From an uncultured Alphaproteobacteria bacterium (GTDB lineage Bacteria; Pseudomonadota; Alphaproteobacteria; CAAGCB01; CAG-977), in assembly GCA_934277945.1 (NCBI GenBank), contig CAKQWA010000009.1:1-64000 (forward strand): a stretch of DNA of 64,000 nt, read 5' to 3'. The translations under genes were made by a program, and so were the position numbers. The notes beneath the pieces were generated by a model. The model saw only the letters and a program-made list of their open reading frames with translations, made no database searches and was not told the DNA's origin. Each line of letters begins with the position of its first letter. Position 1 is the stretch's first letter. This document shows, in pieces, positions 42,104 through 50,350 of this stretch.

Positions 42104-43243
42104 TTAAAGCGCTTCGGCGCCCGAGATGATTTCGGTCAATTCGTTCGTAATCATCGCCTGACGTGTTCTGTTGTACTGCAATGTCAAATCGTCAATGAGG
42201 TCGGCGGCGTTGCTCGTCGCGTTGTCCATGGCGGTCATGCGCGCACCGTTTTCGGAAGCGACGGATTCCAGCGTCGCGCGGAAAATCAGCGTCGCCAGCA
42301 AATCAGGTACCATCGAACGCAAAATCGTTTCAGGATTTTCGGGTTCGAAATCGTACTGCAACGGATCGGCGGACGACGTTTCGTCGGCGTCCTGTTCGTT
42401 CAGCGCGCGTGCGACCTGCGCGGTCTGATATTGGCGGGTCATGGCGGCGCGCGGCTGTTTTTTGCGTTTCGTCCCTTTAACGCCCTTGCCGCCGCCGACC
42501 AAAGCGGCTTCCGTCTTGTTGGACGCGCTTTCGCGGTGCAGTTTGAACGTTTCTTCGGACTCGTCAAGCCCCCACGGATTTTCGTTCAGGAACGGCTGAA
42601 TGACCTGCGACGGTTTCAGCGGAATCAGCGGGCAAATGCGCACTTCCTGCGAAATGGCGGAATGAAAATGGTTGTAAATGACGGTGCAGGCGTCGATTTT
42701 GCCCGCTTCGTACAAATCCAAAATACCCGCGCCCATTCTTTCGGCGTCGTAATGCTGGCGTTCCAAAGACGTGCCGACGTCGAACTTCGCGACAATCCTG
42801 TCGGCGTAAACGGGTTTCAGCATATCGTAGCCGTGCTGACCGACGCAGACGATGCGGAACGTCTGCTTTTCCTTTTCCAGATGACGCAACAACTGATAGG
42901 CTTTTTTCACGACGTTGATGTTGAAGCCGCCGCACAAGCCGCGCGACGACGAAAACACGATAATGACGTGATTTTGCGCGTCCTTTTTCATGCCGGTCAA
43001 AACGGACGGCAATTTGACGGACGGCGCGCGCCCCTGCATGACGTCCGTTTGAGCGATGTAATCTATGGTTTTGGCAAGACGCTGGATGACGCGGCCCTGA
43101 CTGGCGGCGTAATATCCGGAGCCGGTCACCGCCTCCTGCGCCTGACGCAAGCGGGACGCCGCGACCATTTTCATCGCCGAAGTGATTTTCTTCGTCGATT
43201 TCACGGACGCGATGCGGTTGCGCAATTCCCTTAAATTAGCCAT
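42104..43243 (-). CDS. atpG: F1 ATP synthase gamma subunit with an internal insertion
   Basis: 379 residues against the usual 285-295. N-terminal helix (RNRIASVKSTKKITSAMKMVAASRL) and the C-terminal helix (AMDNATSNAADLI, then NRTRQAMITNELTEIISGAEAL) are normal. The excess is one block at about 220-298, hydrophilic and Lys-rich (KGVKGTKRKK), placed before the YDFEPENPETIL segment. It lies in the globular Rossmann part rather than the rotor coiled coil. Confidence 0.95.
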   Translation of the reverse strand: MANLRELRNRIASVKSTKKITSAMKMVAASRLRQAQEAVTGSGYYAASQGRVIQRLAKTIDYIAQTDVMQGRAPSVKLPSVLTGMKKDAQNHVIIVFSSSRGLCGGFNINVVKKAYQLLRHLEKEKQTFRIVCVGQHGYDMLKPVYADRIVAKFDVGTSLERQHYDAERMGAGILDLYEAGKIDACTVIYNHFHSAISQEVRICPLIPLKPSQVIQPFLNENPWGLDESEETFKLHRESASNKTEAALVGGGKGVKGTKRKKQPRAAMTRQYQTAQVARALNEQDADETSSADPLQYDFEPENPETILRSMVPDLLATLIFRATLESVASENGARMTAMDNATSNAADLIDDLTLQYNRTRQAMITNELTEIISGAEAL

Positions 43244-43254
43244 GAGCGAACGCC

Positions 43255-44787
43255 TTACTTAAACGTCTTGATGAAGTTGTCCAAGAAATAGCGCAAATCG
43301 TCCTCCGTGTCGGGCGACAGCGATTTTTCTTCGCGAATCGCTTCCAGAACGGACGGGGCTTCGGCTTTGATGCGCTTTAAGATTTCTTCCTCGAACTGCG
43401 GAATTTTCGACACTTCCAAATCGTCCAGATAGCCGCGGATGCCGGCGAAAATCGACACGACCTCCTCCTCGACGGGCATCGGATGATACTGCTTTTGCTT
43501 CAACAGTTCGGTCAAACGCGCGCCGCGGTTCAGCAATTTCTGCGTCGCGGGATCCAAATCGGAAGCGAACTGCGAAAACGCCGCCATTTCGCGATATTGC
43601 GCCAGTTCCAGTTTAATCGAGCCGGATACTTGCTTCATCGCCTTGATTTGCGCGGAAGAACCCACGCGGGACACGGAAATGCCGACGTTCACGGCGGGGC
43701 GGATGCCCTGATAGAACAGCGAACTTTCCAAAAAGATTTGTCCGTCCGTAATGGAAATCACGTTTGTCGGAATGTACGCGGAAACGTCGCCCGCCTGCGT
43801 TTCAATCACGGGCAGAGCCGTCAAAGACCCCGCGCCCAAAGCGTCGTTCATCTTCGCGCCGCGTTCAAGCAGACGGGAGTGAAGATAGAACACGTCGCCG
43901 GGGTACGCTTCGCGTCCGGGAGGACGGCGCAGCAGCAGGGACATCTGGCGGTACGCGACGGCGTGCTTGGACAAATCGTCGTAGAACACGACCGCGTGCA
44001 TACCGTTGTCGCGGAAATACTCGCCCATCGCGCAACCCGTATAGGGCGCAATGAATTGCAACGGAGCGGCTTCGGAAGCGGACGCGGAAACGATAATCGT
44101 GTATTCCAGCGCGCCGTATTTTTCCAAAGTGCGCATGACCTGCGCAACCGTCGAACGTTTCTGCCCGATGGCGACGTAAATGCAGAACATCTTGTCCTTG
44201 TCGCTTTCGGCGGCGTCGTTCAACGCTTTCTGGTTGATGATCGTGTCCAGAATAATGGCGGTTTTGCCGGTCTGTCTGTCGCCGATGATCAGTTCGCGCT
44301 GTCCTCTGCCGACGGGAATCAGCGAATCGATTGCTTTCAAACCGGTCTGCATCGGTTCGTGCACGCTCCGGCGGGTGATGATGCCGGGGGCTTTCACGTC
44401 GACGGGACGATATTCCGTCGCGCTGATTTTGCCCTTGCCGTCAACGGGATTTCCCAAAGCGTCAACGACGCGTCCGAGCAAAGCGGGACCGACGGGCGCG
44501 CTGACAATGGAGCCGGTGCGCTTGACCAAATCGCCTTCTTCAATGTCGGAATCGGAGCCGAAAAGCACGACGCCGACGTTGTCGGTTTCCAAGTTCAAAG
44601 CCATGCCCTTAACGCCGTTTTTAAATTCGACCAGTTCCCCCGCCTGAACGTTGTCCAGTCCGTAAATGCGGGCGATACCGTCGCCGACGGACAGCACCTG
44701 CCCGACTTCAAACGTTTCGGATTGCGCTCCGAAGTGTTCGATTTTCTCTTTCAACAGCGAAGAAATTTCAGCGGCTTGCAGATTCAT
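43255..44787 (-). CDS. atpA: F1 ATP synthase alpha subunit
   Basis: 510 residues. Walker A GDRQTGKT (about 169-176), QKRSTVAQVMRTLE, and SVSRVGSSAQIKAMKQVSG are as in other alpha subunits. Non-catalytic nucleotide sites. Its ATG abuts the atpH stop. Confidence 0.98.
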   Translation of the reverse strand: MNLQAAEISSLLKEKIEHFGAQSETFEVGQVLSVGDGIARIYGLDNVQAGELVEFKNGVKGMALNLETDNVGVVLFGSDSDIEEGDLVKRTGSIVSAPVGPALLGRVVDALGNPVDGKGKISATEYRPVDVKAPGIITRRSVHEPMQTGLKAIDSLIPVGRGQRELIIGDRQTGKTAIILDTIINQKALNDAAESDKDKMFCIYVAIGQKRSTVAQVMRTLEKYGALEYTIIVSASASEAAPLQFIAPYTGCAMGEYFRDNGMHAVVFYDDLSKHAVAYRQMSLLLRRPPGREAYPGDVFYLHSRLLERGAKMNDALGAGSLTALPVIETQAGDVSAYIPTNVISITDGQIFLESSLFYQGIRPAVNVGISVSRVGSSAQIKAMKQVSGSIKLELAQYREMAAFSQFASDLDPATQKLLNRGARLTELLKQKQYHPMPVEEEVVSIFAGIRGYLDDLEVSKIPQFEEEILKRIKAEAPSVLEAIREEKSLSPDTEDDLRYFLDNFIKTFK

Positions 44788-45348
44788 TTAGCCAACCCCT
44801 TTCATGACTTGATTAAGTTTTTGCAGTTTCGTTTTCAGCGATCCGTCGACCAGTTCGGAACCGACACGCACGCACAGCCCCGCGATCAGCGATTCATCCA
44901 ACGTCACTTCCAAACAAATTTTTTTCTTGTAAATGTCCGCCAACACGTCGATCAGGCGTTTGGACGCCTTTTCGCTCAACGGTTCGGCGCAAGACACGGA
45001 AACGAACATATAGCCGTCCTCGACGGCGCGGCGGCGGGTGTATTTCGTGTTGATTTCACCCAAAAGCGACAATCTGCCGTTTTCGTTCAAAACGCCTAAA
45101 AAGCGGCGGGTCAAATCGGAAATTTTCAGCCGGTCGCACACCAGTTTCAGCGCATCCTCGCGGTCGCTGCGCGAAATGACGGCGGACGACAGAAGCGTTT
45201 TAAACTCCGCGCTGTCGTTCACCAAGTCCGACAGAACGGCAAGTTCCTCGCCGACCGCGTCGACAACGCCCGCTTCGTGCGCCTGCGCCAACAGCGCGGA
45301 CACATAGCGCGCCGCCAACTGTGCGGGAGTGATAGATTTAGACGACAT
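44788..45348 (-). CDS. atpH: F1 ATP synthase delta subunit
   Basis: 186 residues. N-terminal helical bundle (AARYVSALLAQAHEAG) and C-terminal beta domain ending VGSELVDGSLKTKLQKL, the usual delta signature. It links F1 to the peripheral stalk. First gene of atpHAGDC; Fo genes are elsewhere, as in other alphaproteobacteria. Confidence 0.95.
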   Translation of the reverse strand: MSSKSITPAQLAARYVSALLAQAHEAGVVDAVGEELAVLSDLVNDSAEFKTLLSSAVISRSDREDALKLVCDRLKISDLTRRFLGVLNENGRLSLLGEINTKYTRRRAVEDGYMFVSVSCAEPLSEKASKRLIDVLADIYKKKICLEVTLDESLIAGLCVRVGSELVDGSLKTKLQKLNQVMKGVG

Positions 45349-45381
45349 TTACAAATCCCGTAATTTCAAAAAATTTTTCTC

Positions 45382-45411
45382 ATCATAAGACTTTTTGACA
45401 TCAAAGCGCAA
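45382..45411 (-). promoter_or_regulatory. Candidate promoter of the atp operon
   Basis: TATGAT (45387-45382), five of six matches, with TTGCGC (45411-45406) 18 bp upstream. It lies 34 bp before atpH. The virB4 gene ends 145 bp before atpH on the same strand, with only weak hairpins between. Confidence 0.4.
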
Positions 45412-45492
45412 ACAAAAAAAGACCGCGCGACGACGAAAAAACGACAATCGCCCGTCGCTCGCGACAAAAAAGGCAAAGACAAGACAAAGATA

Positions 45493-47901
45493 TCAGGCGA
45501 CTTCCAGATACTTGTCGACGAATTTTTCGGGACCGTACTCTTTCATCAACTGTTCCGCCAGCAAAACGTGCTTGCGCCCTGACGAATACAACTTCAAATA
45601 CGGACCAAGCCCGCCCAGATTGACGTCCAGAATGACCGATTCCCCGACGGCGGGGCGCGCGACCAGAATGGCGTACTTCAATTCCTTGAACGCCCTGCCG
45701 AAAATGAAGTCGCGTTCGCGCGGCGTCAATTTCCAGTTTTCGTAGTCTTCTTCCATGCCTTGCGGGTTGCGGAAGAAAATGACCGTCTGGCATTGACCGC
45801 GAATGACTTCGCCCATGCCCAAAGAGTCGACGATGTTCGGCTGTTGGAACGCGCACAGGTAGGCTTGGCGTTTTTTACGTCCTTCCTGCAAGCCGATGAC
45901 GAATTGGTCGCGGAACATCGGATGCTTCAACATAGGCGCGGTTTCGTCGATCATGATCAGGCTGGGGTCGCCGGTCAAACCGGAAACGCTGTGAATACGC
46001 TGCATGATGTAACTGATGACCGCGGGCGCGAGCACTTCGTCTTCAAAAATGTGCGTAAAGTCGAAAGCGATGAAGTGCGCCGTCATGTCCAGCGTGTCGT
46101 TCGGCGCGTTGAAAATCAAGCCGTATTGCTGGTCGTTGACCCAGCGGAACAGTTCGCGGCGCATTGCGCCCGTCGGCGAAAAGCAACTTTTGTGCAAATT
46201 CTTCAAAGTGCGTTCTTCGGGACGCAGATATTCAAAAGCGGTCGTCACGGCGCGGGCGATTTCCTTTTCGCTGACCGCGTCGTCAACCATAGTAATCGCT
46301 TTCAGCCAGCGGCGCAGAAACGCGCGGTTTTCCGGCACGTCCTGACACGAAAACGGATTCATGGACGTTGAATTTTCGTCGCCGTCGAAGTTGACGTACG
46401 CACCTTGAATCGCGCGGCAGAAAACCTCGACGCCGCGGTGACGGTCGAAGAAGTAGACGCGCAAATCGCGGTGACGCATGGATTGACCGGCAAGGAACGC
46501 CAGCAAAGTCGTCTTACCTTGACCGGTGGAGCCCAGCAAAATACAATGCGCAACGGCGTTCGCGGCGGCGGTGACATGGAATTGCCAACGGTACGCCGTG
46601 CCGCTGATTGTGCGGAAAATGGTAATGGGACCCTCGCCCCAGTCGCTTCGTTCGTTGCCTTCCGCCTCTTTCGTCAGACCGATGGCGGTCGCCACGGCGC
46701 GCGACAAATAGGTATAAGTGCGCGGATACACGTCATAGGTCGGAAATTGCGCGAAGAACGACGCTTGGGCGATCCAGCCCTCGCGCACGGGGGTCACGCC
46801 GAACAGACGGCAGATGCGTTCGACTTCCATTTGCCCGAATTCCAATTCGTCCTTGTCTTCGCCGAACAGGAACATCGTGTAGGAATAATAGCACAGAGTC
46901 TGCGTGTCCGCGTCCGAACTGTCGATATAGTTGATCGCCTCGGAGTATTGAGCGGACGTGCCGGCGGAAAAACTGGTCATCGTCGCCATGCGCTGCTGCT
47001 GCATCAAAATCGCCAAAGCCTTGATTTTGGGAATCGGCGTGACGGTGTGCAGGGAAATCAACTCGATATCCAAAGACAACAGACTGTCGGTCAACTCCTC
47101 GTCCATGTTGTCCCCCGGACTGCGAATCCCCATGACGATGCACAGACGTTCGCGCTCGCCGGAGAAAAAGCGGATGACGCCCTCGTCGCCGGTGAAATGA
47201 ATGTAGTCCGTCGTCAGCATGGAGCGCAATTCGCCGCCTTCCATTTTGCCGATTCTGGGGGTCGGACGACCGATCGGCGAACACAGACGGGCGAAGAACG
47301 TGAACGGGCTGGCGTTCAAATCGGATTGCGAGTTTTCAAACAGGGCGACCGGCTCGTACATATCCAGCACGGCGGTCAAAGCCTGCGCCGCCTGCGCCAA
47401 ATCGCGCGCGTGGTTTTTGCGTTCTTTGACGGACAGAATGATATAGTGCTTGTTGCGGAAAACGCGGCTCAACGTGCGCGACCACTCGTCAGCGATGCGG
47501 CGGAGCAGATAGTTTTCATGGCGCACCTTTTCCTGCAAGGACACCATTTCGCGAATCGTAATGACGCGCACGACGACGTTCAGTTCCGCCATGGAATCAA
47601 TGAAGCCCTTGCGCGCTTCCAGCATATTCATGCGCAGTTCGGGCATAATCATGGCGACGTCCGCGCCCTTGACGGCGAACACGCGCACCAAAGAGCCGTC
47701 GTGACATTCGATAGTCGTCCCGTCGTCGCGCAAACGCTCGAACGGCAGAAAATCGCTGACCTGCGTTTCCTGCGGTTTGGGCAGAATCATCTCGCCCAGC
47801 TTGGTGATCATCAGGCTGGCGAACGCGGCGGCGGCGACAATGCCCATAATGCCGACGATGACTTCACCGGCGGCAAGGCTTTGAATGAAAACGGCGAACA
47901 T
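45493..47901 (-). CDS. virB4: VirB4-like type IV secretion ATPase
   Basis: 802 residues from the ATG at 47901. One membrane segment near residues 10-35, then the VirB4/CagE domain. Walker A GSTGQGKTT at about 456-464, Walker B near 644 (SLIMIDETAPML), and the ARTPLF-type regions are recognisable. VirB4 powers pilus assembly and substrate transfer in type IV secretion. It follows virB3 by 4 nt, as in other vir clusters. The rest of the vir set (B6, B8-B11, D4) is not in this window. Confidence 0.9.
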   Translation of the reverse strand: MFAVFIQSLAAGEVIVGIMGIVAAAAFASLMITKLGEMILPKPQETQVSDFLPFERLRDDGTTIECHDGSLVRVFAVKGADVAMIMPELRMNMLEARKGFIDSMAELNVVVRVITIREMVSLQEKVRHENYLLRRIADEWSRTLSRVFRNKHYIILSVKERKNHARDLAQAAQALTAVLDMYEPVALFENSQSDLNASPFTFFARLCSPIGRPTPRIGKMEGGELRSMLTTDYIHFTGDEGVIRFFSGERERLCIVMGIRSPGDNMDEELTDSLLSLDIELISLHTVTPIPKIKALAILMQQQRMATMTSFSAGTSAQYSEAINYIDSSDADTQTLCYYSYTMFLFGEDKDELEFGQMEVERICRLFGVTPVREGWIAQASFFAQFPTYDVYPRTYTYLSRAVATAIGLTKEAEGNERSDWGEGPITIFRTISGTAYRWQFHVTAAANAVAHCILLGSTGQGKTTLLAFLAGQSMRHRDLRVYFFDRHRGVEVFCRAIQGAYVNFDGDENSTSMNPFSCQDVPENRAFLRRWLKAITMVDDAVSEKEIARAVTTAFEYLRPEERTLKNLHKSCFSPTGAMRRELFRWVNDQQYGLIFNAPNDTLDMTAHFIAFDFTHIFEDEVLAPAVISYIMQRIHSVSGLTGDPSLIMIDETAPMLKHPMFRDQFVIGLQEGRKKRQAYLCAFQQPNIVDSLGMGEVIRGQCQTVIFFRNPQGMEEDYENWKLTPRERDFIFGRAFKELKYAILVARPAVGESVILDVNLGGLGPYLKLYSSGRKHVLLAEQLMKEYGPEKFVDKYLEVA

Positions 47902-47905
47902 ACTC

Positions 47906-48196
47906 TCAGGGGGCAAGTTTGTTTCCTTTGCTCTTGTAAATGTTATGCGACGGCTTCGCCATCGGACCGTAAGTGCGCATCATGTTGGACAAATGGGGTT
48001 CCTTCGCGCCGTAGGCGATCAGGAAGACGTGCCCGATCAGAATCGGAAAAATGAACATGACGGGGTTCGCCTGATAAATCCCCATGGCGATAAACATGAT
48101 CGGAAATTGAATGGCAAGGTTCGCCGCGGCAGGCAAAAAGGGCGCCCAAAACATTTTGGGCGGCATCGCAACGGCTTTCAACAAAGGTTCACGCAT
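47906..48196 (-). CDS. virB3: VirB3-like inner-membrane protein
   Basis: 96 residues with two hydrophobic segments (about 20-38 and 45-62) and the family-like N-terminus LLKAVAMPPKMFWAP. VirB3 sits at the base of the VirB4 hexamer; adjacency to virB4 supports the call. Weak identity in general for this short family. Confidence 0.8.
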   Translation of the reverse strand: MREPLLKAVAMPPKMFWAPFLPAAANLAIQFPIMFIAMGIYQANPVMFIFPILIGHVFLIAYGAKEPHLSNMMRTYGPMAKPSHNIYKSKGNKLAP

Positions 48197-48259
48197 TTCA
48201 ACACCCCTATTCCGATATTTTTATAGCCTAACGCAAAAAGATAAATAAAGCATAAATTT

Positions 48260-48265
48260 ATTATA
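48260..48265 (-). promoter_or_regulatory. Perfect -10 box upstream of virB3
   Basis: TATAAT on the minus strand (48265-48260), about 64 bp before the virB3 ATG. The -35 region is a T-rich stretch with no good match, so the call rests on the -10. Confidence 0.4.
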
Positions 48266-48269
48266 CGGA

Positions 48270-49430
48270 CAAAAAATACATAAAAAAAGCATTTCTTGCA
48301 AATTTTTCAGCGCGCGCAAACGCATACGGCGGGCATACGCGCCGCGACGTTCAAACCCGCTTGCCGAAAACGTCGCCCGACCGTCCCGAACTTTGCGAAC
48401 GGCGCACTGCCATTCCCCTTTTAACAAGAATCTCCCCGCAACGCCCGCATCCCACCTCAACCGCTCTTAAACAAAAACCGGCATTTCATCAAAACCGCAC
48501 AGTCAAGGCGCGCATCCGCCGTCCCGATTATGAAAGGAAACAACCCCGCCAAACCGCTCGTCCGCATCCGGAAATATCGTGCCGCCCGCAACGGCATCCC
48601 GCTCCTTTGCCCGCCAAAACGCTCCCGTTGTTTCGCACGCTTTGCCCCGCGCCTCAATCATCCGCCCGTACCGCCTGCCCCGACGCAACAGCCCGCGCCC
48701 TTTCCGAATATTGCAAACGGTTCGCTCTATATCCACCCGTTTGACAGCGCAAAACCGCCCTGCCCCTTGCTTCAATCAATCCTCACCGTCAAAACACTCT
48801 TTCACCGCCCCGCTTGTGCTCAAAAACGTTTTGCACCGCCTGCCCCCAACAGCGCGATAAAAGCGCGCTTCCACCGCCCCGACTATGCAAAAAAACACCC
48901 CAAGCATCTGTCGTCTGCATCTAAATCTCTCTTGCAAAGCGCACCTTGCTCCGCGCACAGAAAAAAACACGAAAAAACGCGCCCGTTTGCCCCGTCAAAC
49001 CGTTTGTCACTTACCGACACGACAAAAGAAAAACTTGCCCGCTCCCCGTCACAAGCGACATACTCGCCGCACCGTTCCAGCCCGTCGCCACACGACAACA
49101 AACAGTCAAAAGAAAAGGCGGAAGCAATGCCCCCGTTCAAATTATTCTCACGGCACTCGGCGACAATCGGAAAAAAACAAAAAACGGATACCCTCGCCAC
49201 CACAATTAAAAAAAACGCGCCGCAACAGGTCACCCTGCCGCCCGACAACAAATCGAGAAAACGCCGCAACCGGACACACTCCGCCCAATCGCGCCTTTAC
49301 CTTCCAACCTCGCCTTTGCCGTCCGCTCCGTTTTTTTTTGCGCCGCCCTACTTCAAATCCTTTGCACCGCTCTCAAACCCCTTAAATGCCGCCGCACGAA
49401 GCGCGTTGAAAAAACGTTCAACAAAAAACT
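48270..49430. other. 1.2-kb C-rich region with imperfect direct repeats, no convincing gene
   Basis: Plus strand strongly favours C over G. A unit resembling AARGCGCGCWTCCRCCG followed by a C/A-rich stretch recurs with changes near 48513, 48790 and 48860. A 300-codon plus ORF (48530-49432) exists, but it lacks a ribosome site, is dominated by Pro, Ser, Lys and Arg, and resembles no protein. It sits between the VirB3/VirB4 and VirB2-like genes. It may be a decayed repeat gene or a regulatory/recombination region. Confidence 0.5.
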
Positions 49431-49532
49431 AATTCCGCGCCGCAAATGTCGGATGCTCCTGACACGAAACCGTCCTCAAACGCAAACACACAACAAAAAA
49501 CGCGAAAGAAAACATCCTTCACGCAAAACACA

Positions 49533-49565
49533 TAAAAAAAAGAAAGCGGTCTTTGCAGACCGCTT
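49533..49565 (-). terminator. Intrinsic terminator after the VirB2-like gene
   Basis: AAGCGGTCT (49544-49552) pairs with AGACCGCTT (49557-49565), 4-nt loop, and on the minus strand the stem is followed by T-rich sequence. It closes the single-gene VirB2-like transcript. Confidence 0.9.
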
Positions 49566-49589
49566 CCCTTTTGCAGAAGTGTTGACGGA

Positions 49590-49895
49590 TTAGCCGGTAA
49601 GCGTGTCCGCTTCAACCATGCCGCCTTTACCCGTAGCATACTCAATGACGGAGGCAGCGACAGCGACGACGGCCAAGCCGAACGCCAAAGAAGCGAACCA
49701 TTTCCATTTGACAGCGCCGAAAATAGCGGCAACAGCCAAACCGACCAAACCGAAACCGCCCATAATGAAGACGACCGTACGAACGTTTTTGAACAGGTCT
49801 TTACCTTTGGTGTTCACCGTGCCAAAAACGTCAGCGCAAGCTTCGCCGGGCATTCCGACTGCCACCAAAGCGGCAAGAGCGATAAGTTTCAACAT
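49590..49895 (-). CDS. virB2: VirB2/TrbC-like pilin
   Basis: 101 residues. Signal peptide about 1-21 (ending ACA-DVF) and two hydrophobic helices (about 39-62 and 66-88) with small residues, the VirB2/TrbC plan. GGAG precedes the ATG. It has its own strong terminator, unlinked from virB3-virB4, typical of a highly expressed pilin. It is divergent from the pil operon. It might be cyclised or processed like VirB2; not testable here. Confidence 0.75.
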   Translation of the reverse strand: MLKLIALAALVAVGMPGEACADVFGTVNTKGKDLFKNVRTVVFIMGGFGLVGLAVAAIFGAVKWKWFASLAFGLAVVAVAASVIEYATGKGGMVEADTLTG

Positions 49896-50039
49896 TGTCT
49901 TTCTCCTTTTTAAAAGTTAAAAGTTTTTCCTGTCTACACTTTCAGAATATGGAAAACACCCCTCAAAGTCCACTTTTTTTTTGCGCCGCAACCTTAACGT
50001 AACGCATTGATTTTAAACGATAAAAAAATTGTTACAACA

Positions 50040-50073
50040 TTGAAACAAAAGTGTAACCGCCTTGAAACAAAAG
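50040..50073. promoter_or_regulatory. Pair of 12-bp direct repeats, possible operator
   Basis: TTGAAACAAAAG occurs at 50040-50051 and 50062-50073, 22 bp apart (about two helical turns). It lies in the divergent region between virB2 and the pil operon. GTTACA (50031-50036) and TGTAAC also form an inverted pair that overlaps the first repeat. No regulator is identified. Confidence 0.4.
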
Positions 50074-50269
50074 CCTTGTTTTTAACTCGCACGACGTTAA
50101 AACGTCAGCATTTCTGCCGTTTTTTAAAAGATTTTTTCGTCTTTTTTTCAAAATTCGCCCGCAGAATCGCCCTCGTCCGAGCCTCCTTGAACCGCCCGCC
50201 GATTCCTTTTGCCGCCCGTCCGGCGAACCGCCCGCAAAGCGTCTTTTATATAAAAAGATGAAAATTTAC

Positions 50270-50299
50270 TTATCATTAAGCACTTTTACATATTATGAT
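50270..50299 (+). promoter_or_regulatory. Candidate promoter of the pil operon
   Basis: TTATCA (50270-50275), 18 bp, TATGAT (50294-50299). About 50 bp before the ATG of the OmpA-like gene. Confidence 0.45.
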
Positions 50300-50350
50300 A
50301 GAAAAAATTTTTCATTATTTCGGTTCGGACAAGCGCAAACGGTAAAGAAA

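Noticed and set aside
48530..49432. 300-codon plus ORF in the C-rich region
   Set aside because: No ribosome site, no signal or fold, composed mostly of Pro, Ser, Lys and Arg; likely a by-product of the C-rich strand. Kept only as a described region.
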